The translations under genes were made by a program, and so were the position numbers. From Fidelibacterota bacterium TCS55 (GTDB taxonomy: Bacteria; Fidelibacterota; Marinisomatia; Marinisomatales; TCS55), in assembly GCA_905182385.1 (NCBI GenBank), contig CAJJBS010000023.1:1-13843 (forward strand): 13,843 nucleotides of DNA. Direction: 5' to 3'. Of the stretch, positions 1-6,009 are shown one piece after another. How positions within the stretch are numbered: position 1 is the stretch's first letter; each line of letters opens with the position of its first letter. The notes under the pieces are model-generated. The model worked only from the letters and a program-made list of their open reading frames with translations. It searched no databases and was not told where the DNA came from.

Positions 1-327
1 TGAACTAAAGTAGGAAGCAATTGCTTTAGTTTCAGTTTGCCTATCTATTTTACCCATATTTGAAAGAATAACACCGCTATTTGTGACAACACATGGATCG
101 TGAGTGTAAATTGAATCTAGAGAGGTATCATCATCTATGGGCAGAAAATGAATCTCAATATTATTTGTTTTAAAAAAATTAATTAATTGTTCATAATCAG
201 ATGTTGATTTATTGTAATCTGGTTTACCAAGATAATTCAATTGTTTTGATTGAGCATTGATTTTTAACTGATTTTGGTAAGCGTCTTTGGGATGTTTTAC
301 TAAAACACGCTTTATTTCGCCAACCAT
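1..327 (-). CDS. Amidinotransferase / DDAH-superfamily enzyme, N-terminal 109 residues (3' end beyond window)
   Basis: The frame is open from an ATG at 327 to the window edge, so only the N-terminal part is present. The translation starts MVGEIKRVLVKHP and contains NYLGKPDY (about residues 32-39) and DSIYTHDP (about 74-81), followed by VVTNSGVILSNMGKIDRQTE. This order (LGKPDY, then DSxxxxDP, then a conserved turn before RRxE) matches dimethylarginine dimethylaminohydrolase-like members of the guanidino-group-modifying superfamily, which hydrolyse or transfer amidino groups of arginine-like compounds. The catalytic His and Cys lie in the missing part. Classical DDAHs have DSVFVEDP; here the Glu is His, so dimethylarginine need not be the substrate. 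It lies 28 nt downstream of the M20 hydrolase gene and is probably in its operon. No clear Shine-Dalgarno site is visible. Family assignment is fairly sure; substrate unknown. Confidence 0.75.
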   Translation of the reverse strand, partial: MVGEIKRVLVKHPKDAYQNQLKINAQSKQLNYLGKPDYNKSTSDYEQLINFFKTNNIEIHFLPIDDDTSLDSIYTHDPCVVTNSGVILSNMGKIDRQTETKAIASYFSS

Positions 328-355
328 ACTTTGACAGCCAAAATTCTTATTCAAT

Positions 356-1618
356 TTATTCTTCACACCAGTTAACAATTAAATTTGAGATAATTTTAAT
401 ACAAGTTAAGACTTCTTCAACTTTAACATACTCATTAGCAGAATGGGCAAGTCTTACATCTCCAGGGCCAAAAAGTACAGCAGGAATATTAGCATGATTT
501 GTAAATAGACGCAAGTCTGAACCATAAGTAACACCTTCAATTTTAGCAGGAGAGCTATTAACCTTTTGATATGCTATCTCTAAATTATTTATTATTGAAT
601 GCTCAACATCAGTTCTTCCTGATTCAAATTGTCCTTCAAACCATTCAAGTATTGGTGGGTTTTCTTTTAGCCATGGATCAGAATCAGAAACTTTTTTTAA
701 ATGTTCGCTAAATGCCATTCGTGCATCTGATACTGATTCTCCAGGGAAAACTCCGAATCTACCTTCAGCAACAACTGACTCAGAAACCGTCGAATGCCAT
801 TCGCCACCTTTTATTGTGCCAATATTAATTGGAGCTACACGTTCTGGTGATTCATAATATTCCACACTAAATGAACTGTGACGTTTTTTTTCAAATTCGA
901 TTATTGATTGACTCACCATATTAAACTTTTCAATCGCGCTTACGCCATCCCAACGCATTGCGGCATGTGTTGCTTTACCTGGAATTATTAATCTAAATGT
1001 TAAAGCACCGGATTGAATCGGACATAATTTTAGAGATGTTGGCTCAAGAATTACTGCAGCATCAGCCGAATAGCCTTTAACTATATTGGTAAGAGTTCCA
1101 CAGCCTCCAGATTCTTCTCCAATAACGGATTGAATCATTATATTTCCATTTGGCTCAAATCCAATAGATTTTAAAACTTGAACAGCAAAAATACCTGAGG
1201 CCAGCCCTGCTTTCATATCACATGAACCTCTTCCATAAATAGAATCATTCTTAAGGGCGCCTGACCAAGGTGACTCAGTCCACAATCTTTCCGGTCCAGT
1301 TGGAACAACATCAACATGTCCATTTAAGATTAAGGATTTACCTTTTTTATTTGAATTCCATTGGCCAATTACATTTATTCTTGAATCAGGTGAAAACCCA
1401 TCATCATTAAATGCGGGATGGTTTTTAATCTCATCAAATTTTACAGGGATAGTCTCAGATTGAAGATCAAGACTTTTTAGTTTATCAAATATTAATTTTT
1501 GAACGGGCCCTTCTTCATTTGCTAGACTTGGAGTTTGTACTAGTTCCTGAATAAATGAAATGATTTCGCTTCTTAGCTGATTGGTCTTTGATTCTATCAA
1601 GGCATGTATTTTAGTCAT
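356..1618 (-). CDS. M20-family metallohydrolase (ArgE/DapE-like deacylase)
   Basis: The 420-residue product is full length for the ArgE/DapE/ACY1 branch of the M20 family: two-zinc enzymes that remove acyl groups from amino acids or cleave small peptides in the cytoplasm. Visible motifs are NGHVDVVP (metal His101, Asp103 beside it), GRGSCDMK (bridging Asp134), GEESGGCGT (catalytic Glu168 and metal Glu169), LEPTS (Glu192) and LAHSANEYV (His392). The dimerisation-lid His lies in GKATHAA near residue 218. All metal ligands are therefore present and the enzyme should be active. The ATG lies inside the end of the permease gene (8-nt overlap, ATGACTAA), which suggests translational coupling. Substrate cannot be read from sequence: acetylornithine, succinyl-diaminopimelate or another N-acyl amino acid are all possible. 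The neighbours (permease, amidinotransferase-like enzyme) favour catabolism of an imported compound over biosynthesis; this is inference. Confidence 0.88.
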   Translation of the reverse strand: MTKIHALIESKTNQLRSEIISFIQELVQTPSLANEEGPVQKLIFDKLKSLDLQSETIPVKFDEIKNHPAFNDDGFSPDSRINVIGQWNSNKKGKSLILNGHVDVVPTGPERLWTESPWSGALKNDSIYGRGSCDMKAGLASGIFAVQVLKSIGFEPNGNIMIQSVIGEESGGCGTLTNIVKGYSADAAVILEPTSLKLCPIQSGALTFRLIIPGKATHAAMRWDGVSAIEKFNMVSQSIIEFEKKRHSSFSVEYYESPERVAPINIGTIKGGEWHSTVSESVVAEGRFGVFPGESVSDARMAFSEHLKKVSDSDPWLKENPPILEWFEGQFESGRTDVEHSIINNLEIAYQKVNSSPAKIEGVTYGSDLRLFTNHANIPAVLFGPGDVRLAHSANEYVKVEEVLTCIKIISNLIVNWCEE

Positions 1619-2927
1619 TTTTTTTCCAATAATAATAAAAGGGTAGACCCGCCAGAATTAGTAGAGCTCCAATTCCTGCATCTCTAGGTGCTTCCATAAT
1701 TGTATTAATAGTAAGAAAGATTGCAAATAAAATAAAAATGAGAGGTATCCATGGATAGAATGGAGTTTTATAAGGTCTTTCTAGATTAGGTTTTTTAGTT
1801 CGAAGAATAATAACGGCGCCTGCAGACATTCCATAGAATATCCATGAAGCAAAAATAATATAAGTGATTAGCTGGTTAAAGGTTCCAGTGAAAGTTAGTA
1901 TGCAGGCCCAGGTGCACTGCATGATTAATGCATTTGCAGGAGATTTATATTTTGAATGAATAATTGATGCTTTTTTAAAGAATAATCTATCTTTAGCCAT
2001 GGCATAATTGATACGGGCACTCGTAAGTACGAAACCATTATTTGCACCGATCAAAGAAATCAAAATTATCATGGTAATAATAGCTCCACCTTTATCCCCT
2101 AAAAATATTGAAGCTGCATCAGATATAACTAATTCTGATCCTATCATATTATCAAAACCAAGTGCAAAAACAAGAACATAGTTAAGAGCTAAATAAACTG
2201 AGACAACAATTATCATACAAAAAATTATAGATAAAGGAATGTTTCGCCCTGGGTTTTTTACTTCTCCAGCCACATAGGTAATAAATATCCAACCATCAAA
2301 GGTCCAAAGTACAGCTATCATTGCAAGTCCTAATGGACCTATAAGTGAAGTGAATGATTGCTCACTAAATAATGGTGATAAGTTTTGTGTTGATCCTCCA
2401 TCAAGAAATAATCCAAGTAAAATGATCATTGCAATGGAAGCAATTTTGGTGAATGTAAACCAATTCTGAAACCGAGCGCCGGACTTAACATCTACAACAT
2501 TTATTATTGTTAAAAGAATAATTGAAATAATAGCAATGCCCTTTATTTCAAAACTATTCAATGGAAAGAAGAATCTTAAATATTCAGCAAAAGCAACACC
2601 AACAGCAGCGATTGAGGCAGTATTAATAACAGCGACTGCTGACCACCCATATAAATAACCCCAAACAGGACCATAAGCTTCATTTAAATAAACATATTGG
2701 CCGCCTGCTTTAGGCATTGCTGCACCGAGCTCAGCTACTGATAGAGCTCCAAATAGACTAATGATTCCACCAATAATCCATATCATAAAAAATAAAGAAC
2801 TTGAAGCGGTATATAAAGCAACGGTTGCAGGCACCATAAAGATACCTGACCCAAGAATGCCACCAACATTTATCATAGTAGCATCCATTAGGGATAGAAC
2901 GCGTTTTAATTGATTAGGGTCAGTCAA
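1611..2927 (-). CDS. APC-family amino-acid permease
   Basis: The product is a 438-residue polytopic membrane protein with about 12 hydrophobic helices, the usual length for the amino acid-polyamine-organocation family. The first helix carries the family substrate-binding signature GILGSGIF (near residues 23-30) after LKRVLSLMDATMINVG. The C-terminal half has KTKKPNLERPYKTPFYP-like sequence typical of the LAT/SteT-like and basic amino-acid exchanger branches. The start is TTG at 2927. A TAA stop lies two codons upstream, and the family's N-terminal LKRxLSL segment lies before the first internal ATG, so TTG is the best start. A weak GGAATG element lies roughly 10 nt upstream. It is the first gene of a likely three-gene unit with the M20 hydrolase and the amidinotransferase-like enzyme. 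The transported substrate is unknown, but an amino acid or derivative is expected from the family. Confidence 0.88.
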   Translation of the reverse strand: MTDPNQLKRVLSLMDATMINVGGILGSGIFMVPATVALYTASSSLFFMIWIIGGIISLFGALSVAELGAAMPKAGGQYVYLNEAYGPVWGYLYGWSAVAVINTASIAAVGVAFAEYLRFFFPLNSFEIKGIAIISIILLTIINVVDVKSGARFQNWFTFTKIASIAMIILLGLFLDGGSTQNLSPLFSEQSFTSLIGPLGLAMIAVLWTFDGWIFITYVAGEVKNPGRNIPLSIIFCMIIVVSVYLALNYVLVFALGFDNMIGSELVISDAASIFLGDKGGAIITMIILISLIGANNGFVLTSARINYAMAKDRLFFKKASIIHSKYKSPANALIMQCTWACILTFTGTFNQLITYIIFASWIFYGMSAGAVIILRTKKPNLERPYKTPFYPWIPLIFILFAIFLTINTIMEAPRDAGIGALLILAGLPFYYYWKKND

Positions 2928-3278
2928 TGGTTACTTTTCATTCCAAAAGTATTCCAATTTATTTATTGTTTTAATCCAGACCATACTATTTAGACCCTTA
3001 GAAATATCTAAAAATTGAATCAACTCTAATCCTAGTGAGTGTAAGTATAATAAAAACTTTAATAAAATGGTTCATTTAAAACTAAAACCTATATTATTCA
3101 TATTTGCAATTATCTATTATCTTGATAATTTGAGAATTTGTTTAGTTAAAGACCAAGTTCAAAATAAAGCAGTACGCCAAAGAGTTTGCAATCCAGTTTT
3201 TAGGCACAATTCGCAAACATAGATAAATGAGTGCAGAACTAAAAACTTAGGTTAAAGAAGCTGCTAAGTTGAATAGTT
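2928..3278. other. Intergenic stretch without a convincing gene
   Basis: This AT-rich stretch lies between the permease gene and the tRNA-Lys terminator. It should hold the promoter of the permease operon, but I see no pair of boxes I would trust. One imperfect hairpin can be drawn from TTTGCAAT (3185-3192) to ATTCGCAAA (3209-3217), with a bulged C and no T-tract. The only open frame of note is a 51-codon plus-strand frame at 3067-3222, without a convincing ribosome site or recognisable product. Confidence 0.6.
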
Positions 3279-3309
3279 TAAAAAAAGCCCTTAGTAAAAC
3301 TAAGGGCTT
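3279..3309 (-). terminator. Intrinsic terminator downstream of tRNA-Lys
   Basis: Read on the minus strand, a perfect 10-bp stem AAGCCCTTAG / CTAAGGGCTT with a 5-nt loop is followed directly by a run of seven T. It begins 8 nt after the tRNA 3' end and is a textbook rho-independent terminator. It would end tRNA transcription and any read-through from the que genes upstream, and so separates that unit from the permease operon. Confidence 0.9.
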
Positions 3310-3316
3310 ACTATTG

Positions 3317-3389
3317 TGAGCCGGGTGAGACTCGAACTCACGACCAATGGCTTAAAAGGCCACTGCTCTACCAACTGAGCTACCGGCTC
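3317..3389 (-). tRNA. tRNA-Lys (anticodon UUU)
   Basis: A complete 73-nt tRNA. The acceptor stem GAGCCGG pairs with CCGGCTC and is followed by discriminator A. The D arm contains TAGCTCAGTTGGTAGAGCA. The anticodon arm GTGGC-CTTTTAA-GCCAT gives anticodon TTT (UUU, lysine), and the T arm GTGAG-TTCGAGT-CTCAC is perfect. The 3' CCA is not encoded (the DNA continues CAATAG), so CCA must be added by nucleotidyltransferase. It lies 71 nt after queF on the same strand and is followed by a strong terminator. It is not a queuosine substrate, since queuosine is placed in GUN anticodons, so its position next to the que genes is probably incidental. Confidence 0.97.
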
Positions 3390-3460
3390 AACAAAACGTT
3401 TTTTTCTTTTAAAAAGCGGTGAAAAAGTTAATGTATGTTTTCAGGGATTCACAGCGAAAA

Positions 3461-3853
3461 TTATAAATCAATTGAACCCTCAACACACGTGGTATCAAAC
3501 CCTCCACGCGTATTATAAATTGTTGTTATCTTAATCTTATTAGTATCTAGAGCTGATTTAAGATCTTCATATATACGTTTAGTTGCACCTTCTTGAAAAA
3601 TACCAACCTTACGAAAACTAATAAAATAATATTTCAAAGATTTTAGTTCGATGCATTTACCACCTATAGGATAATATTCAATTTTTACATAGGCAAGATC
3701 TGGAAGGCCACTAAAAGGACAAACCGCACTAAACTCATCTGTTTCAGTTGTGATATATTGATTAGGACTATCAAAAGGGAATGTTTCAAGAAAAGCAGGG
3801 TTTATCTGATCTTCTCCATCAAATTCAAAATATTTTCCTTCGGGCTTAGCCAT
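3461..3853 (-). CDS. queF: NADPH-dependent 7-cyano-7-deazaguanine (preQ0) reductase
   Basis: QueF reduces preQ0 to preQ1, the last free-base step before insertion into tRNA. The 130-residue product fits the short unimodular class. It has the nucleophile Cys45 and the proton-donor Asp52 in VCPFSGLPD, and the QueF signature ELKSLKYYFISF (residues 69-80). In the position of the substrate-binding His-Glu pair of the Bacillus subtilis enzyme it has Gln87-Glu88: the Glu is kept, the His is not. The frame is open upstream to an ATG at 3901, but I prefer the ATG at 3853. It has a strong AGAGGAG site just upstream and gives an 8-nt overlap with the queD stop (ATGGCTAA) instead of 56 nt; the extra 16 residues would be charged and atypical. 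It is the last gene of queC-queE-queD-queF. Confidence 0.93.
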   Translation of the reverse strand: MAKPEGKYFEFDGEDQINPAFLETFPFDSPNQYITTETDEFSAVCPFSGLPDLAYVKIEYYPIGGKCIELKSLKYYFISFRKVGIFQEGATKRIYEDLKSALDTNKIKITTIYNTRGGFDTTCVEGSIDL

Positions 3854-4208
3854 CTTCTCCTCTATAAATACATCCAGTGCTACACGTTTCTTTAACTTCA
3901 ATTGAGATTAGAGATTGAAGCTGTGGTTTTAATCTATTCCATATCCATTTAGCTAAATTTTCACTTGTGGGGTTTTCAAGGCCTTCAATCTCATTCAAAT
4001 AATGATGGTCAAGTTGATTATATATGGGATCAAAGACTTCTTTTATTTCGGAAAAATCTTCTACCCAACCTAATGATTTATCAATAGGACCATTTAAAGT
4101 TAGTCTTACTTTAAATGAATGCCCATGAAGCTGTCGACATTTATGATCTGTTGGGACATTCGGAAGTAAGTGAGCTGCTTCAAAAGTGATATCTTTGTAA
4201 ATTTCCAT
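3846..4208 (-). CDS. queD: 6-carboxy-5,6,7,8-tetrahydropterin synthase
   Basis: QueD converts dihydroneopterin triphosphate into 6-carboxytetrahydropterin, the first committed step of 7-deazaguanine synthesis. The 120-residue length is normal for the family. The zinc ligands are His13 (FEAAH) and His28/His30 (LHGHSF), and the catalytic Cys24 sits in DHKCRQLHGH. Asp67-His68 in QLDHHYLN and Glu107 in VKETCSTG complete the active site, so the enzyme should be functional. Its ATG lies 8 nt after the end of queE without an obvious Shine-Dalgarno site, and its stop overlaps the queF start, consistent with co-translation within one mRNA. Confidence 0.95.
   Translation of the reverse strand: MEIYKDITFEAAHLLPNVPTDHKCRQLHGHSFKVRLTLNGPIDKSLGWVEDFSEIKEVFDPIYNQLDHHYLNEIEGLENPTSENLAKWIWNRLKPQLQSLISIEVKETCSTGCIYRGEDG
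3857..3863 (-). promoter_or_regulatory. Shine-Dalgarno site deciding the queF start
   Basis: On the minus strand AGAGGAG lies 3 nt before the ATG at 3853, within the last codons of queD. It is much stronger than anything before the upstream in-frame ATG at 3901, and supports the shorter QueF. Confidence 0.7.
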
Positions 4209-4216
4209 TTTTTCGC

Positions 4217-4849
4217 TTAAGGTATACCCAAAAATTTATGTGTTTGTAAGCTCAATCGCCATAGTGGATGTGTGCGACAAAAATTTATTGTTTTCTGAAT
4301 GTTGCCTTCTTTGTTTTTGTCATCCATTGGCTGTAATGAAAAATGGTTAAAATCAAGATTTTCAAATTGTTCTGGATCACCATTTAACTGAGGATAAACT
4401 AATTTTAATTCATGTCCTTTCTTAAGGATCAACTTAGCCCCAATCTTTGGACTAACACATATCCAATCAATTCCTTTAGGAGCCTTAACGGTTCCATTCG
4501 TTTCTATTGCAATTTGAAAACCAGCTTTATGGAAAGCATCAATAAAAGATTGATCCATTTGAAGAAGTGGCTCACCTCCAGTACAAACAACAAAAGGGCT
4601 CGAGTTTGAATTTTTGGGCCAAAAAGAAATAGCGCGCTTAGCAAGCAAGGAAGCATTCTCAAACTTCCCACCACCTGGGCCATCCACTCCAACAAAATCT
4701 GTATCGCAAAAATTACATATTGCTTTGCTTCGATCTTTTTCATGACCAGTCCATAGGTTACACCCAGCAAAACGTAAAAAGACTGCAGAGCGTCCAGTAT
4801 GAAAGCCTTCGCCTTGAATAGTATAATATATTTCTTTTACAGAATACAT
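4217..4849 (-). CDS. queE: 7-carboxy-7-deazaguanine synthase (radical SAM)
   Basis: QueE is the radical-SAM enzyme that contracts 6-carboxytetrahydropterin into 7-carboxy-7-deazaguanine. The 210-residue product begins MYSVKEIYYTIQGEGFHTGR, the typical QueE N-terminus. It carries the cluster cysteines as C30, C45 and C48, that is C-x14-C-x2-C, in place of the canonical radical-SAM C-x3-C-x2-C. This insert-bearing form is known in the Burkholderia multivorans enzyme. The SAM-binding GGEP motif (TGGEPLLQ) is at residues 91-94. The gene starts 1 nt after the queC stop codon, so the two are surely co-transcribed. Confidence 0.95.
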   Translation of the reverse strand: MYSVKEIYYTIQGEGFHTGRSAVFLRFAGCNLWTGHEKDRSKAICNFCDTDFVGVDGPGGGKFENASLLAKRAISFWPKNSNSSPFVVCTGGEPLLQMDQSFIDAFHKAGFQIAIETNGTVKAPKGIDWICVSPKIGAKLILKKGHELKLVYPQLNGDPEQFENLDFNHFSLQPMDDKNKEGNIQKTINFCRTHPLWRLSLQTHKFLGIP

Positions 4850-4850
4850 T

Positions 4851-5537
4851 TTAATCAGAATACTTTAAAGGGTCTGACAACCCGGCTATTTTGAAGCCTC
4901 GAAGTCGAAGTTGACAAGCATCGCAATGACCACATGAATATCCATTTTGATCAGGGTCATAACAGGAATGTGTTAATCCATAGTCAATATCTAGACCAAG
5001 CCCAGTTTTAATTATATCTGATTTAGTTAAGTCAATTAATGGTGTATGAATATTAATTGGAGATTCTCCTTCTACGCCAGTCTTAGTAGCTAGATTAGCC
5101 AAATGTTGAAAAGAAGCAATATATTCAGGTCGGCAATCTGGATAGCCACTATAGTCTAATGCATTTACTCCAATAAAAATATCATTGGCTTCTAGAGTTT
5201 CAGCATATGCTAATCCAAATGATAGAAAAATCGTATTTCTTGCAGGCACATATGTTATCGGGATTTCATTTTTAATATTAGCTTGATCTCTATCTTTAGG
5301 AACTTCAATATCATCAGTTAAAGCTGAGCCACCAAAAGCTCTTAGATCAATATCTAAAATAACGTGTTCTTTAACTCCTATACTTTTAGAAACAGCTTTT
5401 GCAGAATTAATCTCAAATTCATGGCGTTGCCCATATCTAAAGGAAAGAGCGTAAGGTGAAAACCCGAGATCAATTGCAATAGCAAGACAGGTTGCTGAAT
5501 CCAACCCTCCTGATAATAGTATAACAGCTTTTTTCAT
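4851..5537 (-). CDS. queC: 7-cyano-7-deazaguanine synthase
   Basis: QueC is an ATP-dependent amidase-like ligase that turns 7-carboxy-7-deazaguanine into preQ0 using ammonia. The 228-residue product has the PP-loop SGGLDS at residues 9-14 and RYGQRHEFE (about 34-42). Near the C-terminus it has the four zinc cysteines C192, C202, C205 and C208 (SCGHCDAC). Length and motifs are complete. The ATG at 5537 has no Shine-Dalgarno site. The 34-nt gap to the RidA gene upstream shows no terminator, so queC probably shares the transcript that starts before the class V PLP enzyme. I looked for a preQ1 riboswitch in the gap and saw none. Confidence 0.96.
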   Translation of the reverse strand: MKKAVILLSGGLDSATCLAIAIDLGFSPYALSFRYGQRHEFEINSAKAVSKSIGVKEHVILDIDLRAFGGSALTDDIEVPKDRDQANIKNEIPITYVPARNTIFLSFGLAYAETLEANDIFIGVNALDYSGYPDCRPEYIASFQHLANLATKTGVEGESPINIHTPLIDLTKSDIIKTGLGLDIDYGLTHSCYDPDQNGYSCGHCDACQLRLRGFKIAGLSDPLKYSD

Positions 5538-5571
5538 TTAAAATTTAATCTATTAAAAAACAGAGTAAAAG

Positions 5572-6009
5572 TTAGGGTTTTTGAGCCACCATCATGATTT
5601 CAACTAAAGCATTCCTTGGTAAAGCTACTTCAACCACAGCCCTGGCTGGTGGCTTATTACTAAAGTATTCAGCATAAACTTTATTCATTTGTTTATAGTG
5701 ATTCAAATCAGATAAGAAAACTTGACTTTGGACAACATTATCAAAACTAAACCCAGCTTCAGATAATACTGCTCCTAAATTTTTCATTACGCGATGGGTC
5801 TGAACTTCAATTTTATCTTCAACCATTTGTCCCGTATCGGGATTTAATGCAATTTGACCTGCAAGGTATAAGGTCTTATTAACTTGAATTGCCTGAGAGT
5901 AAGGTCCTATTGCTTGTGGAGCTTTATCCGTTGAAATAACCTTTTTAGTATTTATGGGCTCGCATGAAAATAGAACGATTGTTATCAGTAAAGCTGTTAT
6001 TTGATTCAT
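5572..6009 (-). CDS. RidA-family enamine/imine deaminase with lipoprotein signal
   Basis: Residues 25-145 form a complete RidA/YjgF/UK114 domain. GPYSQA includes Tyr37, LYLAGQIALNP follows, Arg123 lies in PPARAVVEV and Glu137 in ALVEI. Arg and Glu are the residues that bind and deaminate 2-aminoacrylate-type enamines and imines in known RidA enzymes, so activity is plausible. Unusually, the domain is preceded by a hydrophobic stretch ending in LFSC (Cys16), a likely lipobox, which would anchor the protein outside the cytoplasm. The n-region lacks a Lys or Arg, a weakness of the prediction. No ATG, GTG or TTG lies in frame between codon 1 and the domain, so the signal cannot be removed by choosing a later start. 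The ATG overlaps the stop of the PLP-enzyme gene (ATGA, 4 nt), indicating coupled translation and a joint role. Confidence 0.87.
   Translation of the reverse strand: MNQITALLITIVLFSCEPINTKKVISTDKAPQAIGPYSQAIQVNKTLYLAGQIALNPDTGQMVEDKIEVQTHRVMKNLGAVLSEAGFSFDNVVQSQVFLSDLNHYKQMNKVYAEYFSNKPPARAVVEVALPRNALVEIMMVAQKP

Noticed and set aside
3067..3222. 51-codon plus-strand open frame (MVHLKLKPILFIFAI...)
   Set aside because: No ribosome site, no recognisable family, and AT-rich sequence easily yields such frames; the hydrophobic start alone is not enough.
3317..3389. tRNA-Lys as attachment site of a mobile element
   Set aside because: No integrase, no repeat of the tRNA 3' end elsewhere in the window, and the neighbours are ordinary metabolic genes.
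4412..4770. Plus-strand frame 4412-4609 and minus-strand frame 4504-4770 inside queE
   Set aside because: Both lie wholly within queE, whose motifs are unmistakable; no independent start signals or family features.
5538..5571. Possible preQ1 riboswitch before queC
   Set aside because: The 34-nt gap has no stem followed by the A-rich CTAA-type tail of preQ1-I, and is too short for preQ1-II.
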